Part shown: piece by piece, positions 1 through 12,868 of the stretch | Layout of the letters: each line of letters opens with the position of its first letter | Numbering within the stretch: the first letter of the stretch is position 1 | Assembly: GCA_025786725.1 (NCBI GenBank) | Contig: JAHLTZ010000002.1 | Span: forward strand, 682,001 to 746,000 | Source of the DNA: Syncephalis fuscata | Lineage: Eukaryota; Zoopagomycota; Zoopagomycetes; Zoopagales; Piptocephalidaceae | Reading direction: 5' to 3' | DNA: 64,000 bases | Program-made: the position numbers and the translations under genes | The notes under the pieces: generated by a model | Seen by the model: the letters and a program-made list of their open reading frames with translations, nothing else | Told to the model about the DNA's origin: nothing | The model's database searches: none

Positions 1-134
1 ATGTATTACAACTTAAATATCGCGCAAATGTGTAGACAATACTGCACTTGAATTTAATCTAATATCCATACCTATTATATAGTAGTAGTTTAACATTTTT
101 ACTGCATTTCCAATATTAGAAAATAGGAAGAACT

Positions 135-2098
135 ATGCTTCGTTTAAATTCTATTTTTTTGGTTGCTGCAATATTTTTGGCATCCGTGTCGGCAGCACCT
201 ACTTCAGATGATTTTAGTAGATTAGAAAAAAATAGTGCTATAGCACCTATCAAGCCAGTGTATTACAACAAAGGAGCCAGTAAATTCTCCTTGAGTGACC
301 TTACTGCATCAGAAACTAATACTGATGATATTGTTACCAAAAGTATATCTAATTGGCTGACGAAAACAACTGATATCAATGACAACTTAAGAAAGAGTGT
401 TAATGAACTCTTTGACAATTTAACAAGTAACGTCGAGAAAGTTACAAGTAATAGCAAAGATGCTTTAACTTTTATCAATGACACTGGACGTGGGATGGCT
501 CATGAACGAACAGCAGTATTAGCTGGCGACTCTAGCCAGCCAACCGAACTAGACAACCAATCAACAGCTACTCATGCAACCAATCATCGAGTCAATAGAG
601 CATCAAATAATCAAATTATTCAACGTATCGAAAAAGCTATTAAATTGCTTTCTACTTCACCTAAACATAAAAATAAACGCGTTAGTAAACAAGTCAACAA
701 AAAGAAAATAGAACGCGCTTTAGCATTATTATCGGGCATTTCTGATAAGCTTCGTAATCACACAACTCCAGAACAAATACTTGCCGCTCTTTCTTCAACG
801 ACCAAACCTGGTCTTTCTGATTCAAAAATGGCTACTGGAGCCCATAGTACTGATGCCGAAACAAGTACCAACGCTCAAGTTAGCGCTGCATCTTTACCAC
901 CAGTGGATCAGCCCAACGGCAAGCCACCAAGTAATGAAGGAAACCCGCCAGTATTTCAAGATAGCCAAGATTTTCCAAAGCAGCGACGTCAGAACTGCCT
1001 ACTAATACTCCACCCACTCCAGAGGCCATGGAATCAACGGCGCAAGCGGCCGATACTATGCGGGTGACATCAAGTCAGTTAAGAATGCCGGTAAATGATA
1101 ATGAAAGTAGTACAGAGACGCCAGATATTGCATTGTCCACTAATCCTATGATTCAGTACCAGCAAACTACACCAGAGACCTCCACAATGCCGGTGACCAG
1201 ACCCTCGACTGACCAGCCATGTCTAGCATTAACACACCCCTGGCATTTAATACGGTGCCCATGACAACTGACACTTTTAATAATAAATGACGCCGCAAAG
1301 TGTAACTACTTTGCCCATGACGACAGCGTCCGTAGCCAATCTAGCCAATGATTTCACAACTACCACTCCATCTTTAATGGATAATACGGTAACAATGATG
1401 GCGCCATCCAATTCGATGCCTGGATTAGCGCCTGATTCTATGATGGTTGCCACGCAGCCTTCTACCGCCAAAGTATCATTTGATACAATGATGTCCGCGC
1501 CTGGCTCAACTATGAATGTAGCGCCGACTCATCCATTTTCATCAGCAACAACGCCTCACTTTCCAGTTACTATGTCACAGCCATTAACGGAGTCGATGCC
1601 TAGTGCACAAATGCCTAGTAGGTTTATATTTTATTATTTAACATTTTTATTAATTCTTTTTGTATAGCCATGCCATTTACTAATCCAAGTCAAAGCAACG
1701 CAAACCAAGCATCATTTGGCCATCATCCATTTGGCTTGTCTCCATTTGGCGTATCTCCACTTGGTGATCCATTTGGTCACCATTTTAGCCATTATCCATT
1801 TGGCCATCATCATTTTGGCAGTCCGTTCGGTAATCCATTTGGCAATCCATTCGGCGTGTCTCCATTCGGCAACTCCTTCTTACATCATCCGGAACCATTC
1901 TTTCCGCACTTTGGCTTCGATCCATTCTTCAAACATGGCCTAGAATTCTCTGGTACCGGTCCTGAGTTGCGATTCTCTGACGACTTTTATCATCACAGAC
2001 ATCATCATCATCATCATGACTATGATCGTGATCATGATCGTGACTTTTATGATGATGACGACGATGAAGATGATTCATGGGATGTATATGATGATTAG
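135..2098 (+). CDS. Secreted Phe-Gly/His-rich protein with acidic tail (frameshifted as given)
   Basis: The product starts with a clear signal peptide (residues 1-20, hydrophobic IFLVAAIFLASVSA then AAP). Next come a Thr/Ser/Pro-rich middle and a C-terminal domain of repeated PFG units mixed with His (about 15 Phe-Gly pairs). It ends in a nine-residue HHRHHHHHH-type stretch, Asp/Arg/His pairs and a poly-Asp/Glu tail. A 50-bp intron (1618-1667, GTAGGT..TATAG) joins the last two coding blocks in phase. The upstream part needs three single-base losses to be repaired (near 980, between 1190 and 1219, and near 1283). With these the two exons give 639 codons, an exact multiple of three, so I read it as one gene. 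The start is the first ATG in front of the signal peptide. I recognise no family. The composition suggests an extracellular metal-binding or wall-associated protein, which is inference only. Confidence 0.6.
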
Positions 2099-3391
2099 CT
2101 AATTAATGATAATACTTTGACATGGTCACTGTTAAATAATTGATCAAATATAGACTACACATTCAATTCAATGTTCTTTGGCTTTATTTTCCATTATATT
2201 AGAAATAAACTAGATATATAGCTGTAAGCTATAAATTCAAAGCATTTTTATTTTAGAGAAATCCTGAAAAATAGACCGTTTTTAAAATTTAATAATTTAA
2301 TTTATTATTTATTAATTTATTTATTAGTTAAATTGTTTTTTGCTTATATATCTGGAAGTCTTTTAACAAATAGAACACAATTGGTATTATTGTTAATGTT
2401 GCTACAATTAATTAAATTACGTAAATAAGCAAAGTTTTAAATAAAATACGTTGCATTTATTGTAATTAACTTTTTTCCATCAGGCAATTTTAGCTTTGTA
2501 ACTTTTATTATTCATTAATATTATGAATACATAATACTATTACTCAAATAATAATAAAAATACCTTTTTATAATCCAATTTATTTGGTTTATATCAGAAT
2601 CTATACAGTTACGGCATTTGTTATAAGTTTGCCAATTTAACTTATAACAATAAGTTAAAGTTATTTGATACTAATGGCATTTTTTATTAAATCGATATTA
2701 AACCATTCGACTAAGCCACTAATTCTATTTCTTTTCCTTTTTGGTTACCTAGTCAATGTTACATCATTTTATTACTGTTGTAAAAATATCATTTTTATTG
2801 AATTAAAAATAGACCAAGCTTTGTAATAAAATATAATAACATTTATTAAGCTATTACAATTGTTAGTGTATATTAAATAATTAAATATGTACTTAATGCT
2901 TTTACTTGTCCACCTGTTAATTTTACATTTGAAATTATAGCAACGTCGTTTGTAATTGCCAACAAGTCCAAACTTATCAACGGCAATCCTTAGTTCTTCG
3001 ATACTGGTAAACATGGCTTTTTCAAACAGTTTGTTAGACATTGCATGTAATTGAAAGATACAGTTAGGCTATTGGAGTTGCTTGTGGTATACAATACAAT
3101 AACGAAATATATGAATAAAAGTCATCGAAAGTAAACTAAAGTATTTATTAACAATGTGATAATTTAAATTTTAAATAAATTTAAAAATGGTGTATTTTTC
3201 AAAATTTCCTTTTATTTTATCATTGTGCCGTGTCATTAACAATATACAATAAACTACTTTTTATCACATTATTGCTTTTTGATCATGGTTTATTATACAA
3301 TGTAATAGCAGCAATGTTCAATGAAATATATTAATCAAATACTTTGATAAAATGTACATGTTGAGATATCTTTATTGCATTAATTAATACT
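2099..3391. other. AT-rich intergenic stretch
   Basis: I see no convincing gene. An open frame on the minus strand at 2772-3041 begins with about 45 plausible residues (EELRIAVDKFGLVGNYKRR), reminiscent of the N-terminal part of MULE-type transposases, and then runs into AT-rich low-complexity sequence. It may be a transposase relic. The segment around 2690-2790 resembles 47800-47880. Confidence 0.5.
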
Positions 3392-4937
3392 TTATAAGTT
3401 TAACGCTTTTGCTACCGCTTCAATCTCATGAACAGTCTCAACAGGCCTACAACAGTATAGTTATATAGATATTAGCTATTTTATTAATATTTAACATTAA
3501 ACTTACTTTGAATGATCAAGTGGGTGCTCTTTTCTCATTAAATTGTACAATACGCGACCAGGCCCGATGGCCAACCAATTGTGCACTACACGAGATTGTC
3601 GACAGAACTCAATAGATGGTGCCCACTGAACACGCGCCGTTACTTGGGCCAACAATGAGTCGGCGATTGTACTAGGATCAATATGCTATCAATATCAATA
3701 TACAATCATATAAGCATACTAGTCTAATTATATCAAAATAAAATACACTTACTGGGCGGGCGGTCACGTTGGATATGACAGTAACGCTCGGTTTTTAAAT
3801 TCCACCTTTCCCAAGGCCGGTCGTAGCACATCTTTCGTTGGTGCCATTAAACTGCAATGGAACGGTGCTCTATCACCAACAGTAGGTTATTATTTTTCTT
3901 TTACCACTGCTATTCAAACAAACTTACGATACTGGTAAATCTACTGCACGGGTGGCCAGTTGCCATTCTTGCAATAAATGCGAGGCACGATAAACACCAG
4001 ATGTTGTTCCACTAATAACCGCTTGAAATGACTATATATTTATCATTCATTAGTTACTATTAGTATCTCTATTTAGAAGTAACAATAGTAGTAGTAGTAG
4101 TAAATTACCGCATTGATATTGGCAGTTCAGCCAACTCTCCTTTTTTTAATTCATCAGGAATCCTTGAGGCCATAGCCACCTCCAATTCTTCTAGTTTATT
4201 CCGTTTTACCACCAAAGCCGACATGGCAGTAGGACCTGATATATGATTATTTACAGTGTCACTCATAGCAAGTCCACGTGCTCGCACCAACCGAACGGCA
4301 TCGGTTAGAGAAAGAGCACCAGCGGCCACTAATGCAGTATATTCACCAAGTGAATGGCCCAAAGCAACAGAAGCATATTTTTGAACCGAGAATCCGAATT
4401 CTTTCTGTATGGATGTTTACTCATCATCATTTTAGTGTCAATAATACACAACTTACCTCTAAAACGCGTAAAATAGCGATTGAAGTTACTAAAATGGCTG
4501 GCTGAGCATTTTCCGTCAGAGTTAGTGTTGTTTGTGGCCCATCAAAAATTAAATCTCTTAAATGCATCTGAAGTGCCTCGTCTGCTTCTTGAAACGTAGC
4601 AAACGCCGATGGAAATATCTCATAAATATCCTTGCCCATACCAACATGTTGAGCTCCTTGTCCTGCCATTAAACTATAAGTATCGTTTAAGATAGCTTGA
4701 CGGCATTACTTACCAGGAAACAGTAGGCCAATATCACCTTGACCGAATGCCAGTGTGGTCTGGTCTCGCTAAGTTGCAGTTAGCTGTACAACGCGGCTTT
4801 CATCGACGAATGGTTACCTTTGTGCGGCGCAATAGCAAACTAGCCGTTGGTGAGGCCATTCGACGGCATTTCTGGTAAAGATATTTGCTAAGCGGTCGAC
4901 CCCGGCCCCAGCCAGCAGTGTGATGAAGTAGAGCCAT
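3392..4937 (-). CDS. MCT1: Malonyl-CoA:ACP transacylase, mitochondrial (MCT1/FabD family)
   Basis: It transfers malonyl from CoA to mitochondrial acyl carrier protein, the entry step of mitochondrial type II fatty acid synthesis that feeds lipoate. Eight exons can be traced: 4937-4818, 4768-4714, 4662-4457, 4404-4109, 4031-3928, 3869-3753, 3685-3507 and 3446-3392. Landmarks in order are an Arg-rich N-terminus that looks like a mitochondrial presequence, LLFPGQGAQ split by an intron, the nucleophile motif GHSLGEY, the VISG block, PFHCSLM with the catalytic His, and a C-terminal IGPGRVL block. Two apparent one-base losses (near 4124 within AELANINA, and near 3797 before SVTVISN) must be repaired. 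The coding sum is then 378 codons (377 aa), normal for the family. It is head to head with CWC27, 109 bp apart. Confidence 0.9.
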
Positions 4938-5046
4938 GAGCGTAAAATAAAGAACAAACGGTGACGGAGATGAGCCACTGTGGTAAATATTACCTTTTCT
5001 CTCTCTCTACGAGTGTTTAATAGCTGATTTTAATGCTACTTTGGTC
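4938..5046. promoter_or_regulatory. Short shared upstream region between divergent MCT1 and CWC27
   Basis: Only 109 bp separate the two ATG codons, so both promoters must lie here or inside the genes. It holds a CT-rich run (TTTTCTCTCTCTCTACG) at about 4993-5011 and no clear TATA box. Confidence 0.6.
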
Positions 5047-7084
5047 ATGAGCCAGATTTACATCCAAGAACCGCCCACTAGGTAGGTGGTGATCGCGTCT
5101 TTCGCGTATCCAATATTTGTTTTATCGTTGTTGCTGTTGTAACGCGTAATCAGTGGACGTGTAGTTCTACACACGACTATAGGTGATATTGATATTGAAC
5201 TTTGGTGCCGAGAAGTACCCAAAGCGTGTCGTAACTTTATCCAGCTATGTCTCGAAGGTTACTATGAGGATGTTATCTTTCATCGTGTTGTAAAGAACTT
5301 TATCGTTCAGGGCGGCGATCCTACAGGAACAGGCATGGGTAGGTCTAAGCAGTATACACAACTATTTATCTACCATATAGCATGGCTGATAATGTTTAAT
5401 TGATGTGTAGGAGGAGAGTCAATCTATGGCGAACCATTTGCCGATGAATATCATACACGACTACGTTTTACACGCCGTGGTCTAGTTGGTATGGCTACCG
5501 CTACTGTAAATGATAATACATCGCAGTTTTTTATTACACTTGCCCCTACACCAGAGCTACAAAACAAACACACACTATTTGGGCGAGTGGCAGGCGATAC
5601 AGTATTCAACGCGTTGCAAATGAACGAGTTAAAATTGAACGAAGAGCGACCGGTACAGCCACCTAAAATTATTAGTGCTGAAGTATTAGAGAAGTTTTTT
5701 AATGATATTGTGCCGCGTACCACAGCAGCAGAGAAGCGTAATGCTCGTATCGCCGAAGAGAAGCGACGTGCTGCTTTGGAGGCTGATAAAAAACGACCCA
5801 AAAAAGGTGTAAAGTAAGTTCGACGTAATAGTATGATATAACCGCTAATAGAACTATTGAAGAAATAAAACTTTACTTTCATTTGCTGATGATGAAGATG
5901 ATATATCGGAAGTAACTAAATCTAGCCGGGATCGAGTAAAGATTCGCAGTAGCCATGATGTGCTGGAGAATGATCCACGATTAAGTCGAAAAGTAGCCGT
6001 TGAGTTATCAGAGGCTAATACAACGGTAATTAATTCATATTTATTAAATCATTTCTAATCACAATTATATATAGATACCTGCAATGAAAGCAACGATCAA
6101 ATCTACAGAGGGATAAAGCCTGCAAGTATATTCGTTAGTGATACAACCAAACCAGAAGAGCAATTTGATAAAGAAATGCGAGAGAAAATATTAGCCGAAA
6201 AGGCTGCCCAAGCAGCAAAAAATGCCCCAAAGTAAGTCATTATAATTTAGTAGCAACAGCAATATATTATAAATGCCATTATAACCAATGCACTATAGAA
6301 AGGTTACAGTACATGATGAAATTGCTCGTGTTAAAGAGAATATACGAGCCATGGAAGCCAAACGTAAAAGTGATAATGATACGACCTTAGAACTTGCTCA
6401 ATCCAAGTCTATAAAAGAATCATGGCTTCAACAATCATTGGCAGAATACAAAGGATCGGGTAAATCATTGTTTGGTGGACGTAAACGACGTAAAGCTGCT
6501 GATGAATCAAAAGTAAGTAAAAGCAACATAAATATTAGAGTTTGATAATAATAATAATGATTTATATTACAATGATAGACATTGGCCATGTTGGATGCAT
6601 TTACTTCAAAATTAACCACGCTACCAATGCAGACTGTAGAAAAAGATAAATCATTGACATCATCATTGAAAGAGGCATCGACAACAACAATAGCAACAAC
6701 AACGACAAAAACAACCACAAAGATGCATGTCAACTCCATCAAGTTATTAATTGTGAATCATGTACACGTCATAGCATGCAAATGGAAACAGACAATAGTT
6801 CAGATGCCGTTGAAATATTGAAAGAATTTGCCGGTGAAACATGGAATGAACAAGGATGGCTTAGTCATGAATTAGTATTTGAAAAAGATACAAAGGGTAA
6901 AGATTTGATGAAGAAACGTGATAATATCGATGATTATGTCGTTATTGATCCGCGTGTACGTGAGGCTCAATCCAAACGACTCGATAAAGATGATCGGCCA
7001 CGTTCTCGTTATAGTCGTAACAATGATGATCGACGTCGAGGAAAAGACGCGTCAGATTATGGTCGGTCTCGTGACCGTCGATAA
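5047..7084 (+). CDS. CWC27: Spliceosome-associated cyclophilin CWC27
   Basis: This is a peptidyl-prolyl isomerase-like protein of the activated spliceosome. Seven exons: 5047-5081, 5154-5338, 5411-5813, 5863-6025, 6075-6231, 6299-6512 and 6579-7084. The N-terminus MSQIYIQEPPT and the cyclophilin domain (residues about 20-165; FHRVVKNFIVQGGDPTGTG, then SQFFITL and HTLFGRV) are diagnostic of this subfamily. A charged middle follows (LLSFADDEDD, SSHDVLENDPRL), then the conserved C-terminal GWLSHELVFE segment and an Arg/Asp-rich tail. Two one-base losses must be repaired: GGG at about 6112-6114 and AAA at about 6730. The exons then sum to 555 codons (554 aa). The conserved text on both sides of each lesion argues for sequence errors, not a pseudogene. 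It converges with SNU23, 142 bp between stops. Confidence 0.93.
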
Positions 7085-7226
7085 TACTGATGCATCCTAG
7101 ATAGAGAAAGAGATAGAAAGAGAAAAGAAAAAAGTCAATTATTTCTTTGAAGTACCAAATCCTGCAAATCTAATAAATATTAATTAATCAATTAATCATT
7201 AATGATTAATACTTGTACTTTATTAC

Positions 7227-8182
7227 TTACCCCATCATAGATGCCATATCTGTATCGACACCGCCCATTTCTTCTATTGTCTGTTGTTCTTGTGTCTGTC
7301 TTTCTTCCTCTAATTTTTGTTTCTTTTCTTGTTGTTTTAGCTTTTTTTGTTGTCGTTCATCTTCTTTCTTTTGTCTTTGTAGAGCAATTTGTTCATCCAA
7401 ATCTATTTGATAGTTATTATTATTGTTGTTATTGTGGTAGTAAATTGATTAAATAAACTTAATTAAATGACTAGTATTTTATAACTTACTGTAATCCTTC
7501 TTAGGCTGAGCTTTCTTTCGCTTTAGTGCTGCTAAACGTGCACGTACTTGTTCCAATGTACTACGCTCTACCCCCATAATCTGACCAATACTAATTTGAT
7601 CTAGTTAGATATTGCTATTAGTTCATTATATACACTAAAATGAATATATTATTGCTACTTACGCTTTTTGCCATTGATATGATCCAAATAGCTAATACTA
7701 TCTTTAAGTGTGCAATCACATGCCTCGCAATAGAAACCGGGTTGGCGTTGACCACCACCTGATTTAGCTGATGGTGTGCCATCTTCATTATCATCGACTG
7801 AAGCTGAGACGGCAATTTGTGTTTTGCCAACGCGTGCATCCAAGTTCAGTTGCCTTCGCGTTGTTTAAGCAATTCTTTAGGTGCATCATCATTATCGTCC
7901 TTTTGTTTCTTTGGTTGTAAGCCTTTAGATTCGTACTGGGTAAGTATATTGCTATAACCGCACTGCAAACAACCTACCAAGTCGACGGCGTTCATCGTCT
8001 TTTGATAGTTGGCGATCACGTAATTCACGCTCGGCTGCACGCTCTCTATACTCGTCCAAGTCCCATTTCTTTCGGGTACTTGTATCCTGTAATTGTTAGA
8101 TTATTGTTTAGTCATTTCGTTGATCTCTGTAAATAACGCAATTGCTACTTACCGAGGTGGTTTGTCCGTAAAAATTTGACAT
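7227..8182 (-). CDS. SNU23: U4/U6.U5 tri-snRNP zinc-finger protein SNU23 (ZMAT2 family)
   Basis: This component of the tri-snRNP acts in B-complex formation. Exons read as 8182-8153, 8086-7978, 7935-7663, 7600-7490 and 7402-7227. The conserved RKKWDLDEYRERA start is followed by a basic linker, LDARVGKT, and a matrin-type C2H2 finger (FYCEACDCTLKDS..YLDHINGKKH). Then come GVERSTLEQVRARL, a Lys/Gln/Glu coiled coil and a terminal MMG. A one-base loss near 7848 splits REGN from LNLDAR. The exon 2/3 junction is also one base out of phase as I draw it, so that border or a neighbouring base is wrong. The Cys/His pattern of the finger is complete. Confidence 0.88.
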
Positions 8183-10364
8183 GATGAAAGTAATGAATTC
8201 GTGATGAAAATCCACACAATATACAAATATCAATCAACTATGTGCACTGTAATATGATTACTACACAGACTTGGCTCAATGTAGATTGTGCACTTGAGTT
8301 GATACACTTTAATTCTATTGTTTTATTATGCCGAAAATGTAACATTTATTGCGTACTTATTATTAATTGGGGGGCTATTTTACTTTGAGTCCCTAGCTTC
8401 AAGCTGGGGACAAAAAGATCAATAACGAACAATAAACCGTTGATCAGTTTTTAATACTAAAAGTGCTATTTGTTGAAGCAGTGCCACATTAACTCCGATT
8501 GAATCAATCAGAGTCTTAATTAATCTGCACTATTTTCAATATCAAAATAGATATTAAATAGTATTTCATTTTACTTATAATAAAATATAATAGATAAATA
8601 AATGTCAATCCATATTATTGTTGCAGTAAAGTATTTAAAGTATTATAGTTTGATTATTTAATGTCACTTACCATCCAGCTCCATGTTTAGCAGAATAACA
8701 AATGTGTAGTCAATCAAGTAAAAATGTCAATTTTGATTTTTTGACACTGAATCACATGAGTCTACTAATAAATTAATGCATGGAAGTTATTATACGTTGA
8801 CTTCCATATATTTTATTTATTATTTCATTTCCTTTTTCTTAATACTTTTAGACGCAATTAAACATTCATCCATTACTATAACATGTATAACATTACATCC
8901 AACACTAATTAATTCACGTGTAATTATCGATACAACAATGTAACTAATTAGTTATCTTGATTACTGCTTTAATATATTATGTCATTATGCTATAATTGTT
9001 CAAATACCATTTATTTAGTCAGATTGGCTATAGTGAGAAGTGGCTGTTTAATAAACGACTTTTATAATAATTATATTAATCTTGATCTTACATCACAAAT
9101 ATGCACAAAATACAATAGTGAAATATTAGAAAATAAAATAGACCATTTAGATGCAAAAAATTACACTGTATGTAGTAACAACAATAACAACTGCGGAACG
9201 ATATGGAATCGCGATCAATGGCTTCTGCTAATATTCGATCAATCTTTCTACACATGGCCAACAACAACAATGATCGGCCTCGTGAATTTCAAAGTAATTA
9301 AATGAAAAATTATAACTATGTTTGCTGTACATAGCAGTACGACTTCAATTGAAACAAATTTCGCTTTGAGGACTCCAAATGTGGGATTAAAGTAAAATAA
9401 AACTAATTGTAATAACGTATAATTAGTGATAATTGTCGCTTATCGGTTACTTGTTTATGTCCTCCCTTCTTATCAAAGCCCCTTTCTACAAATTAAATAA
9501 GCCATCCCCTGGCCCACTCCCCTGGATAATTAATAACGTCACCTTGACTCCTTACATAGTACATGGATAGGTTACGCCATATTTTTTGTTATTTGGCAAG
9601 AATAGACTATGTTTTTTGTATTAACACTGCTTGTTGTCTAATTTGACCTAAATTAATACACAGCCGCTTTAAAAAGTTTATTACAACTATTCGACGATTA
9701 GGTAATTTATGCGATTACATTGTTGCTATCGTCGTTCAATTAATCGACAGCAATTATTGGTTGTAGTGATTGCATTGGTGATACTTATTTGCTATCATTT
9801 GCGCAATTAAACAATAAAATAGGTACACAATCGTTTTTCACTTAACCTAAGACTTTGGAACAGGACGCAGTGCTATTGTGTTTGCCATCAACTATAGATC
9901 TATGCTATAATTATCAACTAGGTAAGCCAGTTCCTTATCTCCTTACCAACCAGAAAAGATACTGTTATTGTCGACTGCTTTCTTTGCCTTGACATTGTGG
10001 CGCCTTCGATACCACTGAGACTGTTTACACTTGGCAGCTTTAAACGGCTATCTCTGTGTTTGTAATAAGACAAAGTTGTACAAATAGCCATAGATTATTT
10101 TTATTGCACCTTTGATTTGACACCAATCACCGTCTTTCATTTGAACCTGTACAATCAATACTTCAAGCAGCTGGTTTGCTTGTATCTTTAGTTTGATTGC
10201 CGTTGTTAAAAAAACATCAATTTTGTTGAGAAATTGCTGTCCATTATTAAATTATATTCCTATTTCATGAGTGTACACGCTAACGACTATTTAGCGCAGT
10301 ACTTGGTTACGTTATTATTGCTCAAAAACCATCATCTAAATCTGACAAGGGAAGCTACAGCGAT
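8183..10364. other. Intergenic region between SNU23 and chitin deacetylase
   Basis: I see no gene. A 108-residue open frame at 8979-9305 has no recognisable content. The segments TATTTTACTTTGAGTCCCT (about 8378-8396) and, on the other strand near 9378-9405, TATTTTACTTTAATCCCAC resemble each other in inverted orientation. They could be the ends of a decayed non-autonomous element of about 1 kb, but this is weak. Confidence 0.4.
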
Positions 10365-11781
10365 ATGCACTACAATTCTATGCATGCTACAGCGGTAGCG
10401 GTGTTTGCACTGTGTTTGAGCCTACAGCCGGCCAATGCTGCATCAGGCAGTAGTAATATTAGTCAGGTTAAAGTCACGTCTACAGGTAACAATGTCGTGA
10501 AGCATTACTCAAGCGTCAGTAGTACAAAAGCAAAGTGCTGTTGCACATGTGACACCTTTAGCAACTCCCATCAGTGTACCTATGCCGGCAGTCAGTGTAC
10601 AGTCTACAGTTGCCCAAGTGCGCTCAGATTGGACTAAATTGGTAGATCCCAGTAAATTACCAGCTGGTGTGGGGCCAAAGGCTGTAGGTAGCGGTGTGTG
10701 TGCCAGTGCGGTATGCGGTCCAGGTGATTGCAAGAAATGTTGGGAGTCGTGTGGCACCTGTCCTGAAGAACGTGATGTTTACGGCTGCAGCAAGTCCAAT
10801 CAATGGGCGTTAACATTTGATGATGGACCAAGGTAAGTTAGATAAGCACACGTAAGATAATAGGACAGTTGACCATTATTTTTAGTCCAAATACTTCTGT
10901 ATTATTAGATATACTGGACAAACTTAAAATAAAAGTCACCTTTTTCTTTTTAGGCAGCAATGTAGTTCAATATTCAAGTGTCGTTAAACGCGCATATGAT
11001 GCTGGACATTTAATTGCCTCACATACCTGGTCGCATCCACATTTAATGGTAAGTAAAAAAACAAGTCAGTTTTTTTATTATTGTTATTATTATTCATATA
11101 ACCAACCTATTTTTTAGTCACTTCCTGATGATCAAATCATATCAGAAGTTAAAATGTCGGAAGAAGCCATTTTTAATGTTACCGGCACTCGACCTGCCTA
11201 TATTCGCCCACCGTAAGTTTTACATCTGCTGTTATGATAAAATTTAACGCTTTAATATAAGATATGGTGAGGCTGATGAAAGAGTAAAAGCCATATTCAA
11301 GCAGCTGGGATATCGTGCTATTTTGTGGAATATGGACTGCAAGGATTATGCTGTCGTGGAGACCAAACAAGATACCAGCAAGATCCTACAGGCATTCCAA
11401 GATGCATTTGTCAAACCAACTGGACTAAATTCAAAGAATGATCCCGGATTTATTTCGTTGCAACACGATCTTTACTTAGAAAGTGTCAACCTAGAAGATA
11501 AGATTGCTAGTTTGATACGCGATAAAGGTTTTGCGTTAACCACGGTAGCCGAGTGTGTTGGCGATGCCAGCCCATATCAAAGTTTAGTGCAAGACACTAA
11601 AGGAAAAGTGGCCAAGAAGCAGCCTGGAAATGCGGGTGATAGCGTGGTATCTATTACGGCGTCATCGGGCGTACCTGGGGATTGGCCTCTTGCATCGAGC
11701 GGAAAGCATTCAAATTATTTCTTAGTGGCTACTTCCGTGACTGGACTGATGGCCGTGATATTTTCAGTTTACATGTTTTAA
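10365..11781 (+). CDS. Chitin deacetylase, GPI-anchored type (NodB/CE4)
   Basis: It removes acetyl groups from chitin to give chitosan at the cell surface. Exons: 10365-10832, 10886-11048, 11118-11212 and 11262-11781. An N-terminal signal peptide (residues 5-25) is followed by a Cys-rich segment (CASAVCGPGDCKKCWESC), then the CE4 motifs in order: TFDDGP, the metal-binding SHTWSHPHLM, RPPYGE (split by an intron after RPP), LWNMDCKDY, and SLQHDLY with the late catalytic His. The C-terminus is a Ser/Gly spacer plus about 20 hydrophobic residues, as expected for GPI attachment. One extra base in the AAAA run near 10527 (or an equivalent shift) puts the signal peptide out of frame. Without it the gene is 414 aa. 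Confidence 0.92.
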
Positions 11782-12868
11782 TGTTTACACGGTTTGTTTA
11801 ATGCTGCCAAATAATTAAATATATATTACTGCGATATAATATATCGCAATTCTTGTTATTACACGCAACTATAATGATCTGAATACACCATCTATTATTA
11901 CATAGTAGCTGTAGCCTATAAAAAATTAGAATTCATTATTCTATAAACGTATTTTAGATATAAAAACTGATTAATACTATGTTGTCACTATTGTTAATAA
12001 ATTGATCAATTTTTTATTTAAGCTAAATCTAACAATTTGCCAGCTGAATTTAAAACAGATGTGTTGCTTGCTAGTGAATAAATTGATACACTTGATTAAA
12101 GACCATTGTGTATTTTCCATTCTACTTTTTTATAAATAATCATTTTTATACACTTTTATTTAAGTAATATTGAATTTAATGCATATGCATTTGGTAATAA
12201 TGTAGAGATTGATGAGTTAGTAAAATATGGTATACAAGCAATCAATATTGTTGTTTTAAAAGCTTACGACGTGGCCAAATAGTAACGCAATAATCCAGCC
12301 ACACAGTCGATACTTTTTGAAAAAGACACATGTACTATTTGATCATGTAGTACAAGTCTATGATTGAATAACTAACATAAGCACATATAGACTATAGTAC
12401 GGTTAAAATGAATAGCGTAATGACGAAATTCTGGATAAAAGTTTCTTTTCAAATGAACTTCAAATACGCAGTATGATTTTCTTAATATATTACTACATTC
12501 AATTGCCGCTTTCCCATGGCTTTAAATGGCGACAGTACTGCCAAATTGGTAAATCTTCTGATCCTTTGACAAGGCTCCAGATTTCTGATAATAACTCTGT
12601 AGATTTTCCAATGCCCTCGCATTTGTAATCGCCTTTTTTATTCTCTAACTATCGTATTTGTATAGCGCTTGGTATTTTCAGATAGCTTGCGCGGCTGACT
12701 GGCTCATCTCGTTATCACTAACCTTCTAACCACTAGTTATACTGTGTGTTTCTAGTTGGTGATAAAACTATCTAGTATATCAACACTACTTTCGTGCATT
12801 ACAACATTCGCAACTATTTATTCTATTTATAACCGACTATTTAATATTTCTTACAATTCACTACATCC
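11782..12868. other. Intergenic, nothing recognised
   Basis: AT-rich sequence with no open frame of interest. It contains the 3' flank of the chitin deacetylase and the upstream region of the RhoGEF. Confidence 0.5.

Noticed and set aside
8979-9305. 108-residue open frame
   Set aside because: No conserved motif, Asn/Ile/Tyr-heavy AT-rich composition, and no splice or promoter context.
8372-9405. Possible MITE bounded by imperfect TATTTTACTTT inverted ends
   Set aside because: The match is about 19 bp with several mismatches, no target-site duplication was found, and such AT-rich words are common here.
10365-10637. Reading the N-terminal Cys-rich 90-residue frame as its own small protein
   Set aside because: It overlaps the chitin deacetylase start. 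Shifting one base joins its signal peptide to the Cys-rich and NodB domains, and the apparent CCCTC is out of frame.
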